Assembly (NCBI GenBank): GCA_020723405.1
Contig: DYIY01000014.1
Span: 45,726-109,725 of the forward strand
Origin: Thiobacillus denitrificans
GTDB taxonomy: Bacteria; Pseudomonadota; Gammaproteobacteria; Burkholderiales; Thiobacillaceae
Reading direction: 5' to 3'
Length of the DNA stretch: 64,000 nt
Shown here: positions 7,688 to 16,573 of the stretch, one piece after another
How positions within the stretch are numbered: the first letter of the stretch is position 1
How the letters are laid out: every line of letters begins with the position of its first letter
Made by a program: the position numbers and the translations under genes
The notes under the pieces: generated by a model
The model's input: only the letters and a program-made list of their open reading frames with translations
Databases searched by the model: none
Told to the model about the DNA's origin: nothing

Positions 7688-10600
7688 ATGGCTCTGGGCG
7701 AACGTCCAGAGGGGGCGAATCCCCTGCCCGGAATCATTCTGGTCATCCTCATGGCCGTGGGGGCCTATTGGGCCCAGACGGTACCCCTGCCCAGCGCCCG
7801 GCCCCAGGAGGCGGTAGTGGCGGCGGAGCGCTATGCGGCCCGGCAGGATATCGACGCCAGACTCTGGCAGGATCCCTTCGAAGCGGTGAAGAACGCCCCA
7901 GCCACCCCGGCTCCAGCGACGGAAAGCCTGGCAGTGTCCGGCCTGGCCGGCCGGGCAGCCTTCCAGGTGCGCATCGATCGCCCCGCCTCACCGCCATCCC
8001 GGGAGTCTCCGGCCTGCGACACCGGCTTGGCCGGCAATGGGGCCCGGGTGATGGCCGTGCTGGTCAATGGGGCACCCTATTCGGAAGCCGCGGAGGACCG
8101 TCGCCGCACTCGCTATGCCGTGCTCTCGGGCCTGGCCCGGCGGGGCTTCGTGCCCCATGACCGGGAACACCTGGGCGTGGTCCAGGCCCGCCTGGCGGGC
8201 CGTGCCCTGGCCGTGCCCTTCGAGTGGTACGTCAGGGCGGACGGGGCGGCCATCCTGCTGTTGTGGATCAACGAGATTCCCATCCGCGACCGGCCCCTGG
8301 CGGGCTTGCGCGTCCTGCTGGACCAGAGCGGCGCCTGTCTCGCCGGGCGGGACACCCTGCTGCTGGGCCCCAGCAATTCCGACACCCTGCGGGCCCTGCT
8401 GGCTGAGCTGGCCCCCCGGCCCGGTGGAGCTGGGGAGGCGTCCCTGGCGGACTTCGTGCGGCGTCTGCGCATCCATTCCCCCAAGGCCACCGCGCCCGAC
8501 GAACACCTGCTGCGCAGCGCCGGCTGGCTGGCGGAGGGTGAAGGGCGCCCCCTCTGCCTGGATCCGCGCACGACCGTTGCCGCGCAACTGGCCCGGGTCC
8601 ACACCGGCCTGGAATTCCAGCGGTCCGTGCCCACCGACTGCGCCCTGGTGTTCGGCCTGGCCCGGGAGCTGAAACTGCGCGGTGTGGACCCCGACGACGG
8701 CCTGGTGGTCATTTCCGAATGGGACACCTTCTACGGCCGGGCCCTGCGCCAGGCTTTCGAGGAAGCCCTTCGCCAGGCGCCGGTCCCGCCCCCGGCCAGC
8801 CGGTCCACCTGGATCTGGCATTACAGTTATCTGCGCGGCCTGGACGGCAAGCTTCCGGGTGAAAGCGCCGACAGGAAAAGCGAGGCCAAGGAAGGGCGCC
8901 CGGCCGAGAACGTGGAAGTGGAGGCCGCCTACGGCAACCACCAGAAGGACTACCTGCGCCGCATGGCCACGCGCATGTACGATCTGGACGAGCAGGTGAA
9001 GCGGGCCGGCCACCGGTCGGGCATCAAGGCCATCGGCGTCCTGGGCAGCGACGTGTACGACAAACTGCTCATCCTGCGGGCCCTGCGCCCCCGCTTCCCG
9101 GAAGCCATCTTCTTCACCACGGACCTGGATGCGCGGCTGCTGGCCCCGGAGGAGTGGGCCACCACCCGCAATCTGGTGGTGGTCTCCGGCTACGGCCTGC
9201 GCCTGAACGGCTGGCTGCAATGGGACATCCCACCCTTCCGGGACACTTACCAGACCGCCTATTTCGCCAGTACCCTGGCGGCCCTGGAGGATGCCCCGGC
9301 CGCCCGCCGCCAGGCCCAGGAAGTGCTGGACCGCTGGAGTTGGAGTCCCCGTGTGTTCGAAGTGGGCCGGGAGGGTGCGGTGGACTTGAGCGTCGCCGAG
9401 TACGAACCCAAACCCTGCGATCTGGCTTCCGGCTCCGACGGGAAGCGGCAATGCCGGTCCGTCCATCCCCACAATCCCGCGCCTGGCCCACCGGAACCTG
9501 GGGTCTGGGTCCTGCTGGCGATGCCGTTCCTGGCCGGATTCTGGCTGCATCGGCGGAGCCTGTCCGCCAGCCTGGGCCAGGCCCGGGTGCTGCTGGAGAG
9601 GCCGCCGCCCTGGCGCTCGCCGCGCTGGACCCGGTCCCGCATCCCCCTCCTGGCCCTGGGTACCCTGCTGGGTCTGTGGTTGGCCTGGCAGGGGCAGCGG
9701 ATTTGGCTGGACGTCTTCGTCAGCGGTCCCGGTGGCGGTGGTGAACCCTTTGCCTGGTACGGCGGCGTGAGCGTCTGGCCCAGCGTCCTGCTGCGCGGCT
9801 TCACCGGCGCCCTGGCCCTGTACCTGTTGCTGCGCGGCATGCAGCAGTTGCGCCGCAACGACATCGCCGTGACGGAGCGCTTCTTCTCCGGGCAGGCCAC
9901 CACCCTGCTCTGGCGCCAGCGTCCCAGCCTGGGTCTGCGCTTCTGGCATGCCTGCCGGCGGGGCCGTCTGTGCCAGGCGGGTCTGGGCCGCTGCCTGCCC
10001 CGCTGGCTGGGAGGAATGCGCCGGGAATACCAGTCGGCGGCCTTCATCTGGCGGGACGCGGTCCAACCCCGATCCCGGGTGGCCCTGGCCGGCCGCCTGT
10101 TGGCCGGAGCGGCGCTGCTGCTGACGGTGGCCATCCTGATCATCAGCCTCGGTGAAGCCCCCAACACCCCTGCCCGGGGCGAAACCAGCTTCCTGGTGAA
10201 TCGCTGCGTGTTGATCTTCGCCCTGTCGAGCTTCGCTCTGCTGCTGGTGTTCGTCATCGACAGCATCCGCCGGGCCTACTTCCTGGCCTCCCGCCTGCGC
10301 CGGGCCACCCGCTGGCCCGCCGCGCTGGAGCAGGCCCAGGGCTGTGCCGGCCAGGGTTATTGCGACGACTGGCTGGACATGCAACTGGTGGTGGCGCGTA
10401 CCCAGGTGGCGGGCGGTTTCATCTACTACCCCTTCATCATCATGAGTCTGCTCCTGGTGGCGCGCAGCACGGGTTTCGACAATTGGCAGACGCCCACCGG
10501 CCTGGCCCTGATCCTGGCTTTCTACCTGGCCCTATCCCTGGCCTGCGCCATCAGCCTGCGCAATGCCGCCGAGAAGTTGCGCGCCCACGCCCTGGAAAAC

Positions 10601-10810
10601 ATCGAGCGGGACATCGTCACGGCGCTGGGCCGGGATGACCTGAAGCCCCGTGTGGAACAGATGAAACGCATGAAGGACCTGATCCAGGCCGAGCGGCGCG
10701 GCGCTTTTTCCTCCTTCCTCAACCAGCCCTGGCTGAAGGCCGTGCTGCTTTCCCTGGGCAGCTACAGCGGCATCCAGTTCATCGAATACCTGTCCTGGCT
10801 GAGTCTTTAG
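7688..10810 (+). CDS. large membrane protein with a periplasmic-receptor-like region, function unknown
   Basis: Protein of 1040 residues that I cannot assign to a named family. An N-terminal membrane anchor lies at about 14-32. A probable extracytoplasmic region to about 590 contains stretches that read like the alternating beta-alpha core of type I periplasmic binding proteins, for example DDGLVVISEWDTFYGRALRQ and IKAIGVLGSDVYDKLLILRA. About seven further hydrophobic helices follow between 600 and 960, then a charged cytoplasmic-looking tail. No kinase, GGDEF or transport motif was seen. The start ATG lacks a strong Shine-Dalgarno. A sensor or receptor role is inference. Confidence 0.75.
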   Translation: MALGERPEGANPLPGIILVILMAVGAYWAQTVPLPSARPQEAVVAAERYAARQDIDARLWQDPFEAVKNAPATPAPATESLAVSGLAGRAAFQVRIDRPASPPSRESPACDTGLAGNGARVMAVLVNGAPYSEAAEDRRRTRYAVLSGLARRGFVPHDREHLGVVQARLAGRALAVPFEWYVRADGAAILLLWINEIPIRDRPLAGLRVLLDQSGACLAGRDTLLLGPSNSDTLRALLAELAPRPGGAGEASLADFVRRLRIHSPKATAPDEHLLRSAGWLAEGEGRPLCLDPRTTVAAQLARVHTGLEFQRSVPTDCALVFGLARELKLRGVDPDDGLVVISEWDTFYGRALRQAFEEALRQAPVPPPASRSTWIWHYSYLRGLDGKLPGESADRKSEAKEGRPAENVEVEAAYGNHQKDYLRRMATRMYDLDEQVKRAGHRSGIKAIGVLGSDVYDKLLILRALRPRFPEAIFFTTDLDARLLAPEEWATTRNLVVVSGYGLRLNGWLQWDIPPFRDTYQTAYFASTLAALEDAPAARRQAQEVLDRWSWSPRVFEVGREGAVDLSVAEYEPKPCDLASGSDGKRQCRSVHPHNPAPGPPEPGVWVLLAMPFLAGFWLHRRSLSASLGQARVLLERPPPWRSPRWTRSRIPLLALGTLLGLWLAWQGQRIWLDVFVSGPGGGGEPFAWYGGVSVWPSVLLRGFTGALALYLLLRGMQQLRRNDIAVTERFFSGQATTLLWRQRPSLGLRFWHACRRGRLCQAGLGRCLPRWLGGMRREYQSAAFIWRDAVQPRSRVALAGRLLAGAALLLTVAILIISLGEAPNTPARGETSFLVNRCVLIFALSSFALLLVFVIDSIRRAYFLASRLRRATRWPAALEQAQGCAGQGYCDDWLDMQLVVARTQVAGGFIYYPFIIMSLLLVARSTGFDNWQTPTGLALILAFYLALSLACAISLRNAAEKLRAHALENIERDIVTALGRDDLKPRVEQMKRMKDLIQAERRGAFSSFLNQPWLKAVLLSLGSYSGIQFIEYLSWLSL

Positions 10811-10811
10811 G

Positions 10812-11186
10812 ATGACAACACTGCGGAGCAAGCATGGAGCTGCTGCCAGGGGCATCCCGCCTCTGGAATTCGAACGGGTCCACCGCCTGGATCCCCGATA
10901 CGGCGACTATGGGTCCGCCAGCGTGGAGATGACCGCCCCGGCGCCGCCCCACCTCCGTTCCGCCTGCACCGGGGGCGGGCGGAGTTCCGCCGGGGATGCC
11001 TGGAGTCTGGCGGCCCTGAATTTCACCACCCGGGACGTGTGGGTGCCCTTCGTCTTTCCCCGGGCTGGGGAATACCGTGAAGCCCTGCACGGCCAGGACA
11101 AGCTGGCGGGCATCCGCACCGATCAACAGACCTGGCAGAACCTGCCCGCCAACTACGGCAGGGTAGGGGCGTGGCAGGCAGCCTGA
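10812..11186 (+). CDS. hypothetical protein, 124 residues
   Basis: This ORF starts one base after the stop of the large membrane protein and is convergent with the HPP gene, their ends 18 bases apart. It is soluble, with no signal peptide and no recognisable motif; the second half (about 55-124) reads more like folded protein than the first. Spacing suggests co-translation with the upstream gene. Codon use is typical of the region, but a spurious ORF in high-GC DNA cannot be excluded. Confidence 0.45.
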   Translation: MTTLRSKHGAAARGIPPLEFERVHRLDPRYGDYGSASVEMTAPAPPHLRSACTGGGRSSAGDAWSLAALNFTTRDVWVPFVFPRAGEYREALHGQDKLAGIRTDQQTWQNLPANYGRVGAWQAA

Positions 11187-11204
11187 GCCTTGCTCCCCGG
11201 CTTC

Positions 11205-12137
11205 TCAGCGGCGGCGCCAGTCGCCGTTCTGCCAGACCACCTCCATGCGCGCCCAGCGGGCGAAGTCGTCCAGGTCCATGGTGCCGCGCCGGGCCCCGGG
11301 CAGGATTTCATATTCCACCTGGAGTCCCGATTCGTCCCGGGCCATGGCCAGCACCCGGCGCACCTGGAAGTTGGGGCCGAACCCGGCATTGCTGTAGCAG
11401 CCTCCCACGCTCACGTCCTCCCGCCCCACGTTATCCCGCTGGGCATGCTCCATGGCCGATTCGAAGAGCAGGGCCAGGTCGCTTTCGGTGATCTCCAGGG
11501 GTGTCTCCAGGCGGCGCAGGGCATAGGCCAGGTCCGTCCGCGACAGTTGGGCCGCGGCCGAGGGCACGGCCGGGGAGGAGGGCGGCTTGGGGGCCAGCAC
11601 GGCGGGATAGCGCCGCCAGGGGAACAGGCTGTTGAGCAGATAGCCCAGCAGCACCAGGATGAGGGCGTTGAGCAGCACCGGCACCAGCACGAAGGACAGG
11701 CCCAGGGATTGCACCCCGGCCCCGCCCAGCACGGGGATCAGGGTGGTGCCGCCGCCGGAAGGGTGCAGGCAACGGAATACCAGGGACAAGGCGATGCTGC
11801 CCCCCACCGCCATGGCCACGGCCAGTTCCAGGGAGGGGATGAACATGGCGCACAGCACCCCCACCAGGGCTGACACCCCGTGGCCGGCCACCACCGCCCA
11901 GGGCTGGGAGAAGGCGCCGTGGGGCACGGCGAACACCAGGATGGCCGAGGAACCCATGGAGGCCACCATGAGGGGGGCGTCCGTCTGACCCAGCACGGCG
12001 TGGCTGATGACGTAGACCGCCGCCATGGCGATGCCGGCGGTGATGGTGGAGACCAGGAGTTCCCGGGCGCTGACCGGCTGTTGGATGCCCAGCAGGGCAT
12101 GGAGGCGGCCGTGCTGGCGGGGTTCGGAGGCTTTCAT
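11205..12137 (-). CDS. HPP-family membrane protein with C-terminal soluble domain
   Basis: Protein of 310 residues. The first about 170 residues contain several membrane helices of the HPP family; the eponymous motif appears here as LHPSGGGTTL. The C-terminal about 110 residues are hydrophilic. HPP proteins are plant and bacterial inner-membrane proteins, some linked to nitrite transport. The start at 12137 is chosen because the frame upstream runs into non-coding sequence antisense to the universal stress gene. It is divergent from that gene, with 87 bases between starts. Confidence 0.82.
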   Translation of the reverse strand: MKASEPRQHGRLHALLGIQQPVSARELLVSTITAGIAMAAVYVISHAVLGQTDAPLMVASMGSSAILVFAVPHGAFSQPWAVVAGHGVSALVGVLCAMFIPSLELAVAMAVGGSIALSLVFRCLHPSGGGTTLIPVLGGAGVQSLGLSFVLVPVLLNALILVLLGYLLNSLFPWRRYPAVLAPKPPSSPAVPSAAAQLSRTDLAYALRRLETPLEITESDLALLFESAMEHAQRDNVGREDVSVGGCYSNAGFGPNFQVRRVLAMARDESGLQVEYEILPGARRGTMDLDDFARWARMEVVWQNGDWRRR

Positions 12138-12224
12138 GGGAAGCGATGATAACGGAGGGGCAAGCCAGCGAAGCGCCCGGAATTCACTATGCTGACCATG
12201 AACCCCCCAGAAGGAGATATCGCC

Positions 12225-13067
12225 ATGACGGCCCAGCTTTCCCCCATCGCCCGCTTCGACCACCTCTTGCTTGCCACCGACGGCAGCGCCGTGAGCAACG
12301 GTGCCGTGAGGGTGGCCCTCAACCTGGCCGGCCGTTGCGGGGCCCGCCTCACCGTCATGCACATGGCCAGGACCGACCCCAGCTACGCCATGTTCAACCC
12401 GTCCGGCGTGCAGCAGACCGAGGAACAGGGCCGGGAAGTGCTGCGTCAGGTGGAAGCCCAGGCCGGTACCGCCTGCGTCAACTGCGCCCCGGTGCTGCGC
12501 TACGGCGAGGAGCCGGTGGGGGAGATTGCCGCCCAGGTCGAGGACAGCCAGGCGGACCTGGTGGTGATGGGCCGCCGTGGCGTGCACTGGCTGGAACGCC
12601 TGGTGTTGGGCGAAGCCGCCGCCCGGGTGGTGGGTCACGTGAAGTGCAGCGTGCTGGTGGTGCCCCAGGAATCGGCCCTGTGGGAAAAGGGCATCCTGGT
12701 GGCGGTGGACGGCTCCCGCTACGCCGACATGGCGGCCGTGGCCGCCGGCAGCCTGGCCAAGCGTTGCGGCCTGCCCCTCACGGTGCTGGCGGTGTGTGCC
12801 AGTGACGACCTGTCCTGCGATCTGATCAAACCCCTGGCCGACCGGGTGCGGGATCTGCTGCGCCAGGACGGGGTGGCCGCCGACAGCCTGGCCCTGGAGG
12901 GCAAGCCTGCCGACACCATCATCCAGGCCGCCCGGGACAACGATTGCGATCTCATCGTCCTGGGCAGCCACGGCCGCACCGGCCTGGACCGGTTGCTCAT
13001 GGGCAGCGTCTGCCAGCAGGTGGTCACCCACGCCAAATGCCCGGTACTGGTGGTGAAGGGCGGGTGA
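12225..13067 (+). CDS. tandem universal stress protein (UspA family)
   Basis: Cytoplasmic protein of 280 residues with two Usp domains, about 12-147 and 150-280. The second carries the ATP-binding pattern G-2x-G-9x-G(S) in LGSHGRTGLDRLLMGS; the first has the similar MGRRGVHWLERLVLGE. The start at 12225 is supported by the strong AGAAGGAGATAT ribosome site five bases upstream, rather than the ATG at 12189. It is convergent with the kinase gene that ends 8 bases away. Confidence 0.92.
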   Translation: MTAQLSPIARFDHLLLATDGSAVSNGAVRVALNLAGRCGARLTVMHMARTDPSYAMFNPSGVQQTEEQGREVLRQVEAQAGTACVNCAPVLRYGEEPVGEIAAQVEDSQADLVVMGRRGVHWLERLVLGEAAARVVGHVKCSVLVVPQESALWEKGILVAVDGSRYADMAAVAAGSLAKRCGLPLTVLAVCASDDLSCDLIKPLADRVRDLLRQDGVAADSLALEGKPADTIIQAARDNDCDLIVLGSHGRTGLDRLLMGSVCQQVVTHAKCPVLVVKGG

Positions 13068-13074
13068 GGGGCCC

Positions 13075-14454
13075 TCAGGCAGCGCCGTGGTGGGGAAAAC
13101 GCAGGGTGAACAAGGCCCCCGTCCCCTCCCGGCCCTCGTCGATGCGGATGTCCGCACCGTGGATCTGGGCCACTTCCTTGACGATGGCCAGGCCCAGGCC
13201 GCTGCCCGGCTGGCCGCTGCCGGCTATGCGGTGGAAGCGCTCGAAGACCCGCTCCCGCTGGTCCGGGGGGATGCCCGGCCCGTTGTCCTCCACCTCCAGC
13301 CAGGCCGCGTCCCCGTAGCCTACCCGGACGGTGATGCGGCCCCCGGCCGGGGTGTAGCGGATGGCGTTGTCCAGCAGGTTGTCCAGCAGGTCCCGCAGGC
13401 CCGCCTCGTTGCCGCGCACCGGCAACTGCCGGTCGGTCCCTTCGAAGCCCAGGTCGATGTCCTTGCGCAGGGCCTCAGGCACCCAGTGGGCGGTCACTTC
13501 CTGGGCCACCCGGTGCAGATCCAGCACCTCCATGGGGCTGTTCAGCCGGGCTTCGGGTTCATTGCGGGCCAGGGTGAGCAACTGGTTCACCAGGTGGCTG
13601 CACCGCTGGGCCCCGTCGCAGATGCGTTCCAGGGAATCCTTCACCGGCGCCGCCAGGGCTTCCCGCTTGGCCAGTTCCGCCTGGGATTTTAGGCCGGCGA
13701 AAGGGGTGCGCAACTGGTGGGCGGCGTCGGCCACGAAACGCCGCTGGGCATCGATCATGGCCTTCTGCCGCTCGACGAGGGCGTTGACCTCCAGGATCAG
13801 GGGGCGCAGTTCCCCCGGCGCCCGGCTTTCGTCCAGGGGACGCAGGTCGTTGCGCGGCCGGCCGGCCACTTCCCGGCGCAGCCGTTCCAGAGGCTCGAAG
13901 CCCCGCTTCAGGCCGATCCACACAGCCACCCCGGCGATGACGATGAACATGAACTGGGGAATGACGATGTTGCCCAGGATGCTGCGCCCCAGGATCAGGC
14001 GGGCGTCCACCGGCTCCGCCACCTGCACCAGCACGGTCTGGCCGGAGGCCAGGGGAAGCAGCAGGATGGCCACCCGCAGCTTGCGATTCTGGAACTGGGT
14101 GTCGCGCAGCACCGGACTGGTCTGCTTGAAGTCCCCCGGCCGGGGCGTGGGCAGGGCACCGTTGCTCAGGAGCCGTTTGCCCGAGGGGTCGAACAGGCTG
14201 AACAGAAACTCCCCTTCCGCTTCCGGGAACAGCCGGGCCAGGTCCGCCGGACCGTCGTTCTGGTGCAAGGCGAAGCGGCTGGCCAGCAGCCGGGCCCGGT
14301 CCAGCAGCACCAGATCGTAGGGCTTGTTGGACAGGGTCACGGCAGCCATGTAACCGGTCACCGTGGAGAACAACAGGAGCAGGAACAGGGGCGTGAACAG
14401 CCAGTTGACCAACTGGTGGCGCAGGGAGGGGGTTTCGAGTTCTTCCTCTTCCAT
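13075..14454 (-). CDS. orphan sensor histidine kinase (TctE/QseC-like)
   Basis: Inner-membrane kinase of 459 residues. Two membrane segments (about 18-40 and 165-183) bracket a periplasmic region. The HisKA box FVADAAHQLRTPFAGLKSQ has His246. N (NLLDNAIRYTP), G1 (VEDNGPGIPPDQ) and G2 (GSGLGLAIV) boxes are intact, so it should be catalytically active. No response regulator gene is adjacent; it lies downstream of moaD in the same direction, separated by 33 bases. The partner must be elsewhere. Confidence 0.92.
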   Translation of the reverse strand: MEEEELETPSLRHQLVNWLFTPLFLLLLFSTVTGYMAAVTLSNKPYDLVLLDRARLLASRFALHQNDGPADLARLFPEAEGEFLFSLFDPSGKRLLSNGALPTPRPGDFKQTSPVLRDTQFQNRKLRVAILLLPLASGQTVLVQVAEPVDARLILGRSILGNIVIPQFMFIVIAGVAVWIGLKRGFEPLERLRREVAGRPRNDLRPLDESRAPGELRPLILEVNALVERQKAMIDAQRRFVADAAHQLRTPFAGLKSQAELAKREALAAPVKDSLERICDGAQRCSHLVNQLLTLARNEPEARLNSPMEVLDLHRVAQEVTAHWVPEALRKDIDLGFEGTDRQLPVRGNEAGLRDLLDNLLDNAIRYTPAGGRITVRVGYGDAAWLEVEDNGPGIPPDQRERVFERFHRIAGSGQPGSGLGLAIVKEVAQIHGADIRIDEGREGTGALFTLRFPHHGAA

Positions 14455-14487
14455 GGGGCGGGGCCGTCCGGGGCGGCCCGGCGGAGT

Positions 14488-14745
14488 TCAACCGCCGGTG
14501 ACCGGGGGGAAGAGGGCCACTTCGTCCTGGTCGGCCAGGGGTCGTTCCCGGGTGGCGATGTCCTGGTTCACGGCCATGCGGAAGGGCCGGCCTTCGGCCA
14601 GCTCCTCCGCCCAGACGCCGCCCCGGGCGCGCAGCAGGGCCAGCAGATCGGCCAGGGTGGCGGCGGGGCCGGGCAGGTCCAGGGTTTCCCGGTCACGGCC
14701 GAAGGCTTCCCGCAGGCGGGCGAAATAGAGAAGGCGCAGGGTCAT
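14488..14745 (-). CDS. moaD: molybdopterin synthase sulfur-carrier subunit MoaD
   Basis: An 85-residue ubiquitin-like protein ending in the obligatory Gly-Gly (LFPPVTGG), the residue that carries the thiocarboxylate used to convert cPMP to molybdopterin. Length matches MoaD. The large subunit MoaE is not in this window. It lies between mobB and the histidine kinase, all on the minus strand. Confidence 0.92.
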   Translation of the reverse strand: MTLRLLYFARLREAFGRDRETLDLPGPAATLADLLALLRARGGVWAEELAEGRPFRMAVNQDIATRERPLADQDEVALFPPVTGG

Positions 14746-14789
14746 GGTGTCGCAAACATGGGGTTCGTGGTCCGCACCCTAGCCCAGCT

Positions 14790-15281
14790 TCAGCTTTTCA
14801 GCCAGTCCAGGATGAAGGCGGCCAGGCCATCCAGGTCATCCAGGGGGAAATGGGGCAGACGGCCGGGGGGCGGCCCATCGGCGGCCACGGCCAGCACGTG
14901 GGGGTCGGCCGGATGGAGCCAGGCCTTGCCGTTGGCCGCCCGCCACACTTCGATCTTGGCATGGGCGGCATGGCGGAAACCCTCCACCAGCACCAGGTCG
15001 CAGGGGGAGAGGCGGGCCAGGTGGGCGGCCAGGTCCGGTTCCGGCGCACCGTCCAGCTCGTGGACCAGCATCCAGCGGTGGGGGGAGGTGAGCAGCACCT
15101 CCCGGGCGCCGGCCCGGCGGTGCCGCCAGGAATCCTTGCCCGGCTTGTCCACCTCGAAATCGTGATGGCTCTGCTTGACCACCGACACCGTCAGGCCCGC
15201 CGCCGCCAGGCGGGGCAGCAGCCCCTCGATGAGGGTGGTCTTGCCGGCCCCGCTGAAACCGGCGAATCCCAAGGTCTTCAT
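14790..15281 (-). CDS. mobB: molybdopterin-guanine dinucleotide biosynthesis adaptor MobB
   Basis: GTP-binding protein of 163 residues. The P-loop GFSGAGKTTL sits at about residues 6-15, and the HDFEVDKPGKDSWRHRRAGA region is typical of MobB. It supports attachment of GMP to molybdopterin by MobA. It diverges from moaA. Confidence 0.9.
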   Translation of the reverse strand: MKTLGFAGFSGAGKTTLIEGLLPRLAAAGLTVSVVKQSHHDFEVDKPGKDSWRHRRAGAREVLLTSPHRWMLVHELDGAPEPDLAAHLARLSPCDLVLVEGFRHAAHAKIEVWRAANGKAWLHPADPHVLAVAADGPPPGRLPHFPLDDLDGLAAFILDWLKS

Positions 15282-15460
15282 GAAATCCCCAAACCGTTCA
15301 TGGGTGAAAAATGCCCGATGGCGGGCTATCTTGGTAGCGCTTGCCGGAGGGGTTCATGATCTCGGTCAAGGCATCTGCCGACGGCCTTGTCGAAGATCAA
15401 GCCCCACGCTTCCCCCCGGCCGTGTCCGGGGACTACATTCTCCGCCAGCCCAATCGTTGG

Positions 15461-16441
15461 ATGAACATGGACGCTCTGCTTGACCGCTTCGGACGACGCA
15501 TCGAATACCTTCGCCTGTCGGTGACGGATCGGTGCGACCTGCGTTGCGCCTACTGCATCCCGGAAGGCTTCAAGGGCTTCGAGGAACCGGAGCACTGGCT
15601 CGACTTCGACGAACTGGAACGGCTCATCCGGGTGTTCGCCGGTCTGGGCCTCAAGCGCCTGCGCCTCACCGGCGGCGAACCCCTGCTGCGGCGGAACATC
15701 GTGGACCTGTGCCGGCGGGTATCCGCCATTCCCGGCATTGAGGATTTGTCCCTCTCCACCAACGCCACCCAACTGGCGGCCATGGCCGGCGACCTGAAGG
15801 CAGCGGGGGTGACCCGGCTCAACGTGAGCCTGGACTCCCTGCGTCCCGAGGGGGTGGAGAAGATCAACGGCCGGCCGGTGCTGGACAAGATTCTGGCCGG
15901 CCTTGAAGCCGCCCGGGCCACGGGCTTCCAGCCCATCAAGATCAACATGGTGGTGATGCGCGAGAATGCCGCCGAGATCGACGCCATGGTGGCCTACTGC
16001 ATGGAGCGGGGCTTCGTGCTGCGCCTCATCGAGGTCATGCCCATGGGCGACACCGCCCGCAAGATGGGCTACGTGGACCTGCAACCGGTGAAGGCCGGCC
16101 TGCAACACCGCTTCGGCCTCATCGACACGGTGCTGCGCGGCGGCGGCCCGGCCCGTTACCTGGGCACCCCCGACGGCCGCTTCACCGTGGGCTTCATCAC
16201 CCCCATCTCCCAGCACTTCTGCGCCACCTGCAACCGGGTGCGCCTCACCGTGGACGGCACACTGCACCTCTGCCTGGGCCAGGAGGAGCGCATGGATTTC
16301 CGTGCCCTGCTGCGCGGCGGTGCCAGCGACGCCGAGCTGGCCGACGCCATCCGCCTGGCCATCGACCTGAAGCCGGAACGCCACGAGTTCGTGGAAGCCC
16401 CCCAGAAGCTGGTGCGCTTCATGAACATGACGGGGGGATAG
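15461..16441 (+). CDS. moaA: GTP 3',8-cyclase MoaA
   Basis: Radical SAM enzyme for the first step of molybdenum cofactor synthesis. The SAM cluster motif CDLRCAYC lies near residue 25, and the second cluster is formed by CATCNRVRL plus a later Cys (LHLC). The protein ends in Gly-Gly, as active MoaA requires. With the ATG at 15461 it has 326 residues, the usual family length. A second in-frame ATG at 15356 has a far better ribosome site (GGAGG five bases upstream) and would add 35 residues of non-family sequence, so the true start is unsettled. Confidence 0.92.
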   Translation: MNMDALLDRFGRRIEYLRLSVTDRCDLRCAYCIPEGFKGFEEPEHWLDFDELERLIRVFAGLGLKRLRLTGGEPLLRRNIVDLCRRVSAIPGIEDLSLSTNATQLAAMAGDLKAAGVTRLNVSLDSLRPEGVEKINGRPVLDKILAGLEAARATGFQPIKINMVVMRENAAEIDAMVAYCMERGFVLRLIEVMPMGDTARKMGYVDLQPVKAGLQHRFGLIDTVLRGGGPARYLGTPDGRFTVGFITPISQHFCATCNRVRLTVDGTLHLCLGQEERMDFRALLRGGASDAELADAIRLAIDLKPERHEFVEAPQKLVRFMNMTGG

Positions 16442-16476
16442 GCGGGGCGTTCTCCCGGACGGGGTGGTGGGTGGGT

Positions 16477-16552
16477 GGTGCGGTTCGCTGCGCTCACCAC
16501 ACCCTACAGTCAAGCCGCCGGGTAGGGTGTGGTGAGCGCAGCGAACCGCACC
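16477..16552. repeat. long palindromic intergenic repeat, copy 1
   Basis: Two 31-base arms (16477-16507 and 16522-16552) are perfect reverse complements around a 14-base loop. The core begins GGTGCGGTTCGC and ends CACACCCTAC. The same element recurs near 46808 and 51218. It lies between the convergent moaA and gluQ ends. Confidence 0.92.
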
Positions 16553-16573
16553 AAAACGCACCTGCCCCCGCCA

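Noticed and set aside
7988..10384. Minus-strand ORF of 798 codons
   Set aside because: Shadow of the large membrane protein gene, with repetitive Gly/Gln composition and no ribosome site.
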